Below are positions 1-5,540 of a DNA stretch of 5,540 bases, one piece after another. This DNA is from Betaproteobacteria bacterium (GTDB taxonomy: Bacteria; Pseudomonadota; Gammaproteobacteria; Burkholderiales; Burkholderiaceae), in contig JAGWXN010000223.1 in the NCBI GenBank assembly GCA_018969885.1, positions 1 to 5,540 on the forward strand. The letters are read 5' to 3'. The position numbers and the translations under genes were made by a program. Below the pieces are notes generated by a model. The model searched no databases. It was not told where the DNA came from and was given only the letters and a program-made list of their open reading frames with translations. Numbering within the stretch: position 1 is the stretch's first letter; every line of letters begins with the position of its first letter.

Positions 1-963
1 GCCCAGCTCCGAGATCCAGGAGGCCATCATCCCCGGTACGCCAGCCATGGTGAGCATCCGCGAATAAAGGCTCGCAGCCATCAGCAGGAACAGGATCCCT
101 ACGGATACGTGCCCGCTTTCCACCAGCACTCCCCACAGACTCTTGCGATCGAGGCTACGCCGCCAGCCGGCGATCGCGAGCGCGCCCAGCGCGCCCGCCG
201 CGCCAGCCTCGGTGGGCGTGAACACTCCCCCGTAAATTCCGCCCAACACGAGCACGATCAGAAGCGTGATCGGAAGAAGCTTGGTCACAACCGAGCGTGC
301 ATTTTCCGAGGGCTGCTCCACCGCCGACTGGGTGGCCTGCTCATAAACAAATCCTGGTTTGAATCGCGCAAGCATCACGATGATGATGATGAACGCAATC
401 GACATCACGATTCCGGGAACGACGCCAGCCAGAAACATGCGTCCGATCGACACCTCGGCGAGTACACCGTAAACGATCATCAGGATGCTGGGCGGAATCA
501 GCATGCCCAGAATCGAACTTCCCGCAACAACACCCACGGCAAAGCGCATGCTGTAGCCAAAGCGCAGCATAGGCGGCACCGCCACCTGGCTGAACAGACT
601 GGCCGAGGCCACCGACACCCCGGTGACCGCGGCAAACAGCGCGTTAGCAGCGACCGTAGCTACCCCTAAGCCCCCCTGCACCCTCTGGAGCAGCCACTGC
701 GCGACCGAAAACGTGTCGCGCCCCACGCCCGACAGACTGACCAGTGTTCCCATCAGCACGAAGAGCGGGATGACTGAAAACACATACTCGGCGATGCTTG
801 TGAGCGCCCCGCTTCCCACCAGCCGGATCGCGATTTCCAGGTCACCGCGCAAGGCCCAGGTGCCGCAGAGCGCAAGCAGGATCAGCGTGACCCCGATCGG
901 GGCACCCAGCATCACCAGCCCGATCAGCAGGCCCACCAGCAGGAGTCCGATACCGAAATCCAT
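1..963 (-). CDS. dctM: TRAP transporter large permease subunit (DctM family), C-terminus cut off by window edge
   Basis: This is the ion-coupled transport channel of a tripartite TRAP transporter, sitting in the inner membrane and importing a solute delivered by the periplasmic receptor. The minus-strand frame from the ATG at 963-961 stays open for 321 codons to the window edge, against roughly 430 residues for a full DctM, so about a quarter is missing. The protein is a chain of hydrophobic segments, including residues about 5-35, 60-80, 100-120, 140-165, 172-199, 228-247 and 285-305. Family hallmarks are GSSILGMLIPPSI (148-160), the following YGVLAEVSIG stretch and VFTPTEAGAAGALGAL (247-262). 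A GGAGAG Shine-Dalgarno lies 5 bases before the ATG, and the start overlaps the upstream dctQ stop as TGATG, which predicts translational coupling. Family assignment is very secure. The dct symbol is a family label only; the substrate need not be a C4-dicarboxylate. Confidence 0.96.
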   Translation of the reverse strand, partial: MDFGIGLLLVGLLIGLVMLGAPIGVTLILLALCGTWALRGDLEIAIRLVGSGALTSIAEYVFSVIPLFVLMGTLVSLSGVGRDTFSVAQWLLQRVQGGLGVATVAANALFAAVTGVSVASASLFSQVAVPPMLRFGYSMRFAVGVVAGSSILGMLIPPSILMIVYGVLAEVSIGRMFLAGVVPGIVMSIAFIIIIVMLARFKPGFVYEQATQSAVEQPSENARSVVTKLLPITLLIVLVLGGIYGGVFTPTEAGAAGALGALAIAGWRRSLDRKSLWGVLVESGHVSVGILFLLMAASLYSRMLTMAGVPGMMASWISELG

Positions 964-1466
964 CAGAACTCTCCGTGCCTCGGACCGCTGGACGCGGGCG
1001 GCCCGCTAACAATCTGCGCGGTGAATGCTGCGAGGCAACCGGCGCTGCCTGACAGCACCAGCAGCCAGATTGGCCACTTTGGAAATGTGAAGACGCCCTG
1101 CGCACCGAACTGATCATTGGTGCGCCAGGCATGCCCCAGACCCGACACGGCCGCCCAGACGATCGCGAGGAAGACGAGCGCACCCAGCAATGCGAAGGCA
1201 CGCTCGATCGTTTGGGCTGCGCCGGGCGAACGCTCACGGATGCGCTGCAGCACCAGATCGGCGCGCGCAAGCCTTCCATCGCGAACCGCAGCAGGCAGTT
1301 GGAGGAAGGTGATGGCGATGACCGAGAACCCGGCGATCTCGGCGACCCCGCTGATCGGTGAGTTGAAGGCGAAGCGGCTGACGATATCCGCGCCGACCAG
1401 CAGCATCAGCGCGAATATCCAAGCAATGCCGATCGCGCTCAGCGCGCGCAGCGACCGATCAAACAT
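963..1466 (-). CDS. dctQ: TRAP transporter small permease subunit (DctQ family)
   Basis: This is the small membrane subunit of a TRAP transporter, which pairs with DctM and helps form the docking surface for the periplasmic receptor. The 167-residue length is typical. Four hydrophobic segments can be seen, at about residues 9-29, 40-61, 87-110 and 131-153. The region after the first helix reads SRFAFNSPISGVAEIAGFS (30-48), with the Arg, Asn and Glu usual for DctQ proteins. The short tail after residue 154 is Gly/Pro/Ser-rich and not conserved in kind. The gene starts 18 bases after the dctP stop; only a weak Shine-Dalgarno-like stretch precedes its ATG, so coupled translation from dctP is likely. 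Its stop overlaps the dctM start by one base. DctQ sequences diverge strongly, so the call rests on topology, motif and position between receptor and large permease. Confidence 0.93.
   Translation of the reverse strand: MFDRSLRALSAIGIAWIFALMLLVGADIVSRFAFNSPISGVAEIAGFSVIAITFLQLPAAVRDGRLARADLVLQRIRERSPGAAQTIERAFALLGALVFLAIVWAAVSGLGHAWRTNDQFGAQGVFTFPKWPIWLLVLSGSAGCLAAFTAQIVSGPPASSGPRHGEF
969..974 (-). promoter_or_regulatory. Ribosome binding site of dctM
   Basis: GGAGAG on the minus strand lies 5 bases before the ATG at 963-961, inside the last codons of dctQ. Together with the TGATG stop/start overlap it fixes the dctM start. Confidence 0.75.
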
Positions 1467-1484
1467 GATGTTGGCTCAATTCGT

Positions 1485-2555
1485 TCAGAGCTTGTCCCAG
1501 GCGCGGGCGGGGTTTTCGCCGGCGGCTCGAAGCGCATCCATCCAGGCCTTCAGCACATCCTGTGCCGGGACCTTAGGGTTGGCCTTGACCCAGTTCGCAG
1601 CGACGTTTGGCATGGTGTCGATCCACTTCTGACGCTCGTCTGCCGATAGCGATGAGACCTTCATGCCGGCCTTGGTCATCTGCTCGAGGGAGGCGTCTGA
1701 GCGTTCAGTTGACACACGCCCCACCGCTGCCGCGTAGAGCTTGCCGCATTCGCGCATCACGGTCTGGACTTCCGGCGGCAGCTTGCCGAACGCCGAGCGA
1801 TTCGCGGCGAGCCCGCCAACATACTGTGCGCCGATGCCTACGCGAGTGAAATAGGGTGCGACCTCGTAGACCCGGGTGCCCAGAATCGCAGTGGAGAAGG
1901 ACACCGCCCCGTCGGTCACGCCCGACTTGATGTCGGTATAGAACGCGGGGATTGGCGAATTGACCGCCACGGCTCCCGTGCCTTGCAGAAACGTGGCCAC
2001 TGCACCAGGCGTTGAAAACTTACGTCCTTTCAGCGAGGCAAGCGAGGTCACTGGCTGTGTGGTCCAGAGATGGTAGGTTTCGACGCCACTTCCACCCAGA
2101 TAGACGAGATTATTGGTCTCCCAGGTTTGGCGAAGCGCAGGCACCTTGTCGTGCAGCGCATCCATGATCGAGATCACGAGCGGCAGGTTATCGGTGGCAA
2201 ACGGTGAGAAATAGGTGACGTTGTGCAAGGGCATGGCGGTGGGCTCAAAGATGGAGCCCACCCAGCCGATGTCGACGATGTTGTCGCGCACGGCACTCAG
2301 CGTTTCCTGGAATTTGTATAGGGTGCCGCCATAGGCTTCACGCCACTCGATTTTGTAGCGCGTGCCCGCAAGCCGTTTATCCACCTCGGCCTGGAACACC
2401 TCTTTCATCATTCCGATAAAGATATTGTTAAGGGGATGGCTTGCCCCAATCGCCACCCGGATGGTCTGTTGACCCTGGGCGATGGCGGGCGCGGCGATTG
2501 CGGCGCTTGCCGCTCCAAGCAGTTTCAGTGAACTGCGACGGGATTTGTTGTGCAT
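1485..2555 (-). CDS. dctP: TRAP transporter periplasmic solute-binding protein (DctP family) with Tat-like signal peptide
   Basis: This 356-residue protein is the periplasmic receptor that captures the solute and hands it to the DctQ/DctM membrane pair. The N-terminus carries a twin-arginine-like signal: SRRSSLK (5-11), a hydrophobic stretch to about residue 25, and a probable cleavage after AIA (24-26). The mature protein matches the DctP fold: an opening beta strand TIRVAIGASHPLNN (31-44), DNIVDIGWVG (91-100), SLKGRKFSTPG (174-184) and FYTDIKSGVTDGAVSF (205-220). The residue after KF in the LKGxK segment, Arg in well-studied DctP/SiaP proteins, is Ser181 here. The ATG at 2555-2553 is supported by a strong AGGAGG site. 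The gene lies 11 bases after the molybdoenzyme stop and 18 before dctQ, giving the order receptor, small permease, large permease. The family call is secure; the ligand is unknown. Confidence 0.95.
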   Translation of the reverse strand: MHNKSRRSSLKLLGAASAAIAAPAIAQGQQTIRVAIGASHPLNNIFIGMMKEVFQAEVDKRLAGTRYKIEWREAYGGTLYKFQETLSAVRDNIVDIGWVGSIFEPTAMPLHNVTYFSPFATDNLPLVISIMDALHDKVPALRQTWETNNLVYLGGSGVETYHLWTTQPVTSLASLKGRKFSTPGAVATFLQGTGAVAVNSPIPAFYTDIKSGVTDGAVSFSTAILGTRVYEVAPYFTRVGIGAQYVGGLAANRSAFGKLPPEVQTVMRECGKLYAAAVGRVSTERSDASLEQMTKAGMKVSSLSADERQKWIDTMPNVAANWVKANPKVPAQDVLKAWMDALRAAGENPARAWDKL

Positions 2556-2559
2556 GGCT

Positions 2560-2565
2560 CCTCCT
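2560..2565 (-). promoter_or_regulatory. Ribosome binding site of dctP
   Basis: AGGAGG on the minus strand lies 4 bases before the ATG at 2555-2553 and fills most of the 11-base gap after the TAA of the molybdoenzyme gene. It is the strongest Shine-Dalgarno in the window, which suggests the receptor is made in excess over its neighbours, as is usual for TRAP receptors. Confidence 0.85.
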
Positions 2566-2566
2566 G

Positions 2567-4846
2567 TTAGTGCTTTGCGTGAATGATTCGCCAGATCCGC
2601 TCCGGCAGTAAAGGCATATCCAGGTGTTCGGTTCCGAATTCGCTTAAAGCGTCCATGACTGCTGAGACCGCAGCGGGCGGCGCACCCAGCGCCCCGCCTT
2701 CCCCCGCTCCCTTTGCGCCCAGGATCCCCGTAGTGGAGGGCGCCTTCTGGTCGAGGAGCGTGTCCATGGCCGGCAGTAGCGTCGCCCTTGGAAGCGCATA
2801 GTCCATGAGTGAACCCGTCAGAAGCTGTGCCGAGTCGGGGTCATGCACCACGTGCTCGAGCAGTGCCTGACCGAGCCCCTGTACCACAGCGCCCCAGGTC
2901 TGGCCCTCGACGATGACCGGATGGATCACCGTCCCGACATCATCGACCGCGGTATAGCGCTCGACGCTCACCTCGCCGGTGGCGGGATCGATTTCCACCT
3001 CGCAGATATGGCAGCCGTTCGGGAAACAGAAGGGCGAGGTGGCGGTGGCCGCCACGCTGCACCCAGGCTTGCCCAAGATTTCCGCGATCGAAAAAATCTG
3101 ATTGAGTCCAGGCGGGCTGGTGAGCCCCAGCTGCTCGAGGAGTACGCGTGTGGCCTGCACAATGGCTGCGCCACCGATGTAGAGTGAGCGCGATCCGTAG
3201 CTGCCAACGCCCGATGAGACCCGGTCGGTATCGCCCTGAATGATGCGCACCCGTTCCGGTGACACACCCAGATTGGCAGCCACCAGTTGCGTGTAAGCGG
3301 TTTCAAGTCCCTGGCCCATTGCCTGTGTGCCCGACCGCACGGTGACCGTTGTGGCCTCGAGTGACAGGGTGGCGGTTTCGCTCGGCGTGATGCCGCTCGT
3401 GGAATCGATGTGATAGGCGATTCCACGGCCTCGCAGCCGTCCGCGTGCTTGCGCGGCAGAGCGCCGCCCTTCAAACCCATGCCAGTCTGCGCGTGTCAGT
3501 GCCTGAGCCAGCACCGCAGGGAAACGTCCGCTGTCGTAGGTCTGGCCGACCACGTTGGTGTAGGGGATCTGATCCGGGCGGATGAGGTTCCGTCGCCGCA
3601 GTTCCGCAGGGTCGATCGCCATCCTTCGCGCCGCCACATCAATCAGCCGTTCGAGTCGGTATACGGTTTCCGGACGGCCCGCGCCCCGGTAGGGCCCAGT
3701 GGGCGGTGTGTTTGACAGCACCGTGCGGATCTCCGCGTGAATGAAGGGGATGTGATAGGCGCCGTTTGCGACACGATTGCCCGTTCGCGTGGCGATGGCA
3801 GCGCCAAAGAAGCTGATGTAAGCGCCCATGTCTGCCCAGTCGCGGACCTTGAGGGCAAGGAACCGCCCCGCTGCGTCGAGCGCGAGTTCGCACTCGCTCA
3901 GATGGTCCCGGCCGTGCATGTCTGAGAGAAAGCTTTCGCTGCGATCGGCCACCCAGCGCACCGGGCATCGCAACTCCCGCGCGGCATAGAGGACGAGCAC
4001 ATCCTCGGGGTAAATGGATACCTTGCTGCCAAAGCCTCCGCCAATATCACCCACCTTCACCCGAATCGCGGACTCGGGCACGCCAAGCACGGGCGCAAGC
4101 AGCTGGCGCGTAAGGTGTGGGGTCTGGCTGGCTGCGTGTAGCGTGAACCGTTGCTGATCGGCGTGCCAGACACCCACCGCGCCGCGCGGCTCCATCGCGG
4201 TGGGTGCAACGCGTTGATTGACGATACGCAGTCGCACAACGTGGGCGGCGGAGTGCATCGCCTCTTCGACGGCTTGGGCGTCGCCATATTCATAGCGTCC
4301 TACGATGTTGCCGGGCGCACCTGCCCAGAGCTGCGGCGCGTTGGGCTCTAGCGTGTGGGGAAGGCCGGATGCCGCGGGTAGCGGCTCGGCCTTGACCTCG
4401 ATACGCTCGGCAGCATCAAGCGCTGCATAGCGGCTGGTGGCCACCACCAGTGCGATCGGCTCGCCCACGTGGCGAAGCTCGTCGCGAGCGAGCGCATGGC
4501 GCGGCGGAGCGGACATCTCGCCCCCGCTCTCGGAAGGGACTGCCGCATGAAAACCGATGGGCGAGATGCCCGATGCCAGCAGATCGTCCGAGGTGAATAC
4601 GCCCAGTACGCCAGGCATCTTTCGTGCAGCGAAGGTGTCGAGGTCGTGAAGACGCGCCCGCGCATGCATTGAACGGAGGACGACCGCATGGGCCATCCCG
4701 GGCAGATCAAGCGAGCCAACAAAGCGCCCTTGGCCCCTCAGGAGATGATCATCTTCAACGCGTGGCAGCGATTCGCCAGCGCCTGGAATGGCCGTGTTGG
4801 CTTGCGTACCCAATGCACTCGCCACTTCGCGGTTCGCGTTCTGCAA
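2567..4846 (-). CDS. Xanthine dehydrogenase / aldehyde oxidase family molybdopterin-binding subunit (CoxL-like, not the CO-oxidising form)
   Basis: This is the catalytic large subunit of a molybdenum hydroxylase, which uses water to hydroxylate an aldehyde or N-heterocycle and passes electrons to [2Fe-2S] and FAD partners. The 759 residues show the a/b hammerhead domain (about 30-155) and two molybdopterin-binding domains (about 170-420 and 430-720). Motifs: VNQRVAPTAMEPRG (209-222), GGGFGSK (269-275), PYRGAGRPE (385-393), GTQAMGQG (506-513), GSYGSRS (548-554) and KGAGEGG (712-718), where Glu716 is the expected catalytic base. PYRGAGR lacks the Cys of the AYRCSFR loop of true CO dehydrogenase, so CO oxidation is unlikely. 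The segment around 565-590 looks about 20 residues shorter than in relatives. The start is uncertain: TTG at 4846 abuts the cupin TGA in the same frame without a clear Shine-Dalgarno; GTG at 4825 or TTG at 4813 are alternatives. No partner subunit gene is in the window. Substrate unknown. Confidence 0.95.
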   Translation of the reverse strand: MQNANREVASALGTQANTAIPGAGESLPRVEDDHLLRGQGRFVGSLDLPGMAHAVVLRSMHARARLHDLDTFAARKMPGVLGVFTSDDLLASGISPIGFHAAVPSESGGEMSAPPRHALARDELRHVGEPIALVVATSRYAALDAAERIEVKAEPLPAASGLPHTLEPNAPQLWAGAPGNIVGRYEYGDAQAVEEAMHSAAHVVRLRIVNQRVAPTAMEPRGAVGVWHADQQRFTLHAASQTPHLTRQLLAPVLGVPESAIRVKVGDIGGGFGSKVSIYPEDVLVLYAARELRCPVRWVADRSESFLSDMHGRDHLSECELALDAAGRFLALKVRDWADMGAYISFFGAAIATRTGNRVANGAYHIPFIHAEIRTVLSNTPPTGPYRGAGRPETVYRLERLIDVAARRMAIDPAELRRRNLIRPDQIPYTNVVGQTYDSGRFPAVLAQALTRADWHGFEGRRSAAQARGRLRGRGIAYHIDSTSGITPSETATLSLEATTVTVRSGTQAMGQGLETAYTQLVAANLGVSPERVRIIQGDTDRVSSGVGSYGSRSLYIGGAAIVQATRVLLEQLGLTSPPGLNQIFSIAEILGKPGCSVAATATSPFCFPNGCHICEVEIDPATGEVSVERYTAVDDVGTVIHPVIVEGQTWGAVVQGLGQALLEHVVHDPDSAQLLTGSLMDYALPRATLLPAMDTLLDQKAPSTTGILGAKGAGEGGALGAPPAAVSAVMDALSEFGTEHLDMPLLPERIWRIIHAKH

Positions 4847-5233
4847 TCAAGCAGCGGGCGGCCGGATCACCTTGTCGGGCGATTCGCCATAGGGCGGCGC
4901 GTAGATCACGAGAAGCTTGACCGGCGTATCGCTGGTGACGGTGAAGACATGCATCACGTCTGCCGGAAAAAAGCAGGTGTCACCCGCCTGCATCTCGAAG
5001 GATTCGTCGCCTACCTGCGCCGTTGCCGTTCCCTCGAGCAGGTAGCAGATTTGTTCAATGCCAGGGTGTGCATGGGGGAGGGCACCCTGACCTTTTTCAA
5101 TCACGCCCAACAGCATTTCCACCTGCTTGGCGCCCACCGTTTCAGGCCCGATCAGACGGCGGTTGGTGGTACCAGTATGGTTGGCGGGGTGATAACCCGG
5201 CACGTCAGCGGTGCGAATCAGATAGCGCGACAT
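4847..5233 (-). CDS. Small single-domain cupin protein
   Basis: This 128-residue protein is a probable metal-binding cupin of the cytoplasm. Cupin motif 1 is visible as G48, H54, H56 and E60 in GQGALPHAHPGIEQ, and motif 2 as G84, P90 and H95 in GDTCFFPADVMH. The three His and one Glu expected to hold a divalent metal are therefore all present; the usual Gly of PxG in motif 2 is Asp92 and there is no Asn after H95. No signal peptide or membrane segment is seen. The ATG at 5233-5231 is chosen because an AGGAG site lies 6 bases upstream; an in-frame TTG at 5296 would lengthen the protein by 21 residues but falls on the predicted promoter. The gene is first in the proposed operon and abuts the molybdoenzyme gene. 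Small cupins act as isomerases, dioxygenases or ligand sensors, and nothing here distinguishes these. Confidence 0.9.
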   Translation of the reverse strand: MSRYLIRTADVPGYHPANHTGTTNRRLIGPETVGAKQVEMLLGVIEKGQGALPHAHPGIEQICYLLEGTATAQVGDESFEMQAGDTCFFPADVMHVFTVTSDTPVKLLVIYAPPYGESPDKVIRPPAA

Positions 5234-5239
5234 GGGGGG

Positions 5240-5244
5240 CTCCT
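5240..5244 (-). promoter_or_regulatory. Ribosome binding site deciding the cupin start
   Basis: AGGAG on the minus strand is separated by six C bases from the ATG at 5233-5231. It decides between this ATG and the longer in-frame TTG start at 5296. Confidence 0.8.
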
Positions 5245-5268
5245 GTGAAGAGTGCGGGCGTTTCGCCG

Positions 5269-5296
5269 ATGGTAAGCGTTTATGTACAACGATCAA
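5269..5296 (-). promoter_or_regulatory. Candidate sigma70-type promoter for the cupin-molybdoenzyme-TRAP operon
   Basis: On the minus strand a -35-like TTGATC (5296-5291, 4 of 6 to TTGACA) is followed after 16 bases by a -10-like TACCAT (5274-5269, 4 of 6 to TATAAT). This would start transcription near 5262 and give a leader of about 30 bases carrying the cupin Shine-Dalgarno. It lies in the only sizeable gap between minus-strand genes. The match is moderate and is supported mainly by position; read-through from the alcohol dehydrogenase gene is also possible. Confidence 0.45.
5277..5291. promoter_or_regulatory. Short inverted repeat in the promoter spacer, possible operator
   Basis: Read on the minus strand, CGTT and AACG arms flank a 7-base centre (CGTT-GTACATA-AACG), and a TGTACA palindrome lies inside it, off centre. 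The element fills the spacer between the proposed -35 and -10 hexamers, a classic position for repressor binding. A TTGTAC-type core resembles sites of some GntR-family regulators, but no regulator gene is in the window. The arms are only 4 bases, so chance is a real possibility. Confidence 0.3.
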
Positions 5297-5371
5297 GCGG
5301 AAAGTCCGTTCCTGAGGCGCAGGTGGTCCAAAAGACTGTTTGAGGACAGGCGGCGGGTTGCTGATGAGCGC

Positions 5372-5540
5372 CTAGCGGTTTCCCATGCGCAAAATCGGCT
5401 TGATCACCGCGCCTCCATGCGCGTCGTGAATGGCCTCGTTGATATGCTCGAAGGGGAAATGTGTGACCAGCCGCTCGAGCGGCAGGCGGCCGCGCGCGTA
5501 GTGCTCGACCAGCTCGGGGATGAATTCGTCGGGAATGCTG
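5372..5540 (-). CDS. Zinc-type medium-chain alcohol dehydrogenase, C-terminal fragment only
   Basis: Only the last 55 codons and the TAG stop (5374-5372) are inside the window; the N-terminus, catalytic zinc ligands and nucleotide-binding motif lie beyond the right edge. The visible tail contains an IPELVEHYARGRLPLERLVT stretch, then HFPFEHINEAIHDAHGG and IKPILRM before the stop. The pattern of a basic Gly-Arg-hydrophobic-Pro turn, a hydrophobic ...RLV strand, F..INEA and a closing KP(I/V)LRM is the usual C-terminus of zinc-dependent alcohol dehydrogenases of the AdhC / aryl-alcohol dehydrogenase type, which oxidise alcohols to aldehydes with NAD(P). The 138-base gap before the cupin gene leaves open whether it shares an operon. 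A neighbouring molybdenum hydroxylase that could oxidise the aldehyde makes a functional link attractive, but this is inference. Confidence 0.85.
   Translation of the reverse strand, partial: SIPDEFIPELVEHYARGRLPLERLVTHFPFEHINEAIHDAHGGAVIKPILRMGNR

Larger units (their letters stand above)
5234..5371. other. Intergenic region between alcohol dehydrogenase and cupin genes
   Basis: This 138-base stretch is the only substantial non-coding segment. It contains the proposed promoter, the short inverted repeat and the cupin ribosome binding site. I find no convincing intrinsic terminator for the alcohol dehydrogenase: the small hairpins present lack a following T tract. No small ORF with a ribosome binding site and no RNA gene is recognisable. 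Confidence 0.7.

Noticed and set aside
379..390. Four tandem GAT triplets as a possible phase-variable microsatellite
   Set aside because: They encode consecutive Ile codons (ATC) in a DctM transmembrane helix; a triplet repeat this short would not change frame and is explained by coding content.
109..669. 186-codon plus-strand ORF rich in His, Asp and Arg
   Set aside because: It lies wholly antisense to the clearly conserved dctM frame. Its low-complexity His/Asp run is the complement of Ile/Val codons of a membrane helix, and it has no recognisable domain.
3091..3096. Run of six A (six T in the coding strand) in the molybdoenzyme gene as a possible frameshift or slippery site
   Set aside because: Conserved motifs before and after the run are in the same frame, so there is no net shift, and the codon phase does not form a standard slippery heptamer.
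2968..3480. Minus-strand 170-codon ORF inside the molybdoenzyme gene in another frame
   Set aside because: It overlaps the conserved GTQAMGQG and GSYGSRS region of the true frame, and its translation is Arg/Pro/Ser-rich without any family resemblance.
2567..4846. Carbon monoxide dehydrogenase large subunit (coxL)
   Set aside because: The active-site loop reads PYRGAGR, not the Cys-containing AYRCSFR of the CO-oxidising form, and the coxM and coxS partners are absent from the window.
4688..5248. 186-codon plus-strand ORF across the cupin and the molybdoenzyme start
   Set aside because: It is antisense to two well-supported genes and shows no domain. Long antisense frames are expected in high-GC DNA.
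5234..5296. N-terminal extension of the cupin from a TTG at 5296
   Set aside because: The extra 21 residues are not cupin-like, have no ribosome binding site, and overlap the predicted promoter; the ATG at 5233 has a clear AGGAG site.
5348..5373. AGGCG/CGCCT inverted repeat after the alcohol dehydrogenase stop as a terminator
   Set aside because: The stem is only 5 pairs with a 16-base loop, it overlaps the stop codon, and no T tract follows on the minus strand.

Overview
The window looks like a chromosomal catabolic/transport locus of a high-GC Gram-negative bacterium, probably a betaproteobacterium of the order Burkholderiales. That placement is an inference from base composition, the TRAP-transporter style and the gene mix; there is no rRNA or other phylogenetic marker here. 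Every supportable gene lies on the minus strand, so transcription runs from high to low coordinates.

Layout in the direction of transcription. (1) 5540-5372: the last 55 codons of a zinc-type medium-chain alcohol dehydrogenase, cut by the window edge. (2) 5371-5234: the only real intergenic gap. It holds a plausible sigma70-type promoter with a short inverted repeat in its spacer, and a good Shine-Dalgarno (SD) site for the next gene. (3) 5233-4847: a small single-domain cupin with intact metal-ligand positions. (4) 4846-2567: a large molybdopterin-binding subunit of the xanthine dehydrogenase / aldehyde oxidase / CoxL family. It starts at a TTG directly after the cupin TGA and in the same frame. 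(5) 2555-1485: a TRAP solute receptor (DctP family) with a Tat-like signal peptide. (6) 1466-963: the small TRAP membrane subunit (DctQ). (7) 963-1: the first 321 codons of the large TRAP permease (DctM), running off the left edge.

The five genes from cupin to dctM are tightly packed (gaps of 0, 11 and 18 bases, then a 1-base overlap) and are best read as one operon driven from about 5296-5269. The simplest story is uptake of a small organic anion by a tripartite TRAP transporter, coupled to oxidation by a molybdenum hydroxylase, with a cupin as an accessory enzyme or small-molecule-binding protein. The upstream alcohol dehydrogenase could supply an aldehyde to the molybdoenzyme. The substrate cannot be read from the sequence.

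The points most worth a second look are: the molybdenum subunit has no adjacent FAD or [2Fe-2S] subunit gene; the cupin and molybdoenzyme frames are separated only by one TGA; the molybdoenzyme looks compacted in one segment of its C-terminal half; and the TRAP receptor has Ser where the family's substrate-binding Arg is expected. I see no RNA genes, insertion sequences, CRISPR arrays or phage features.
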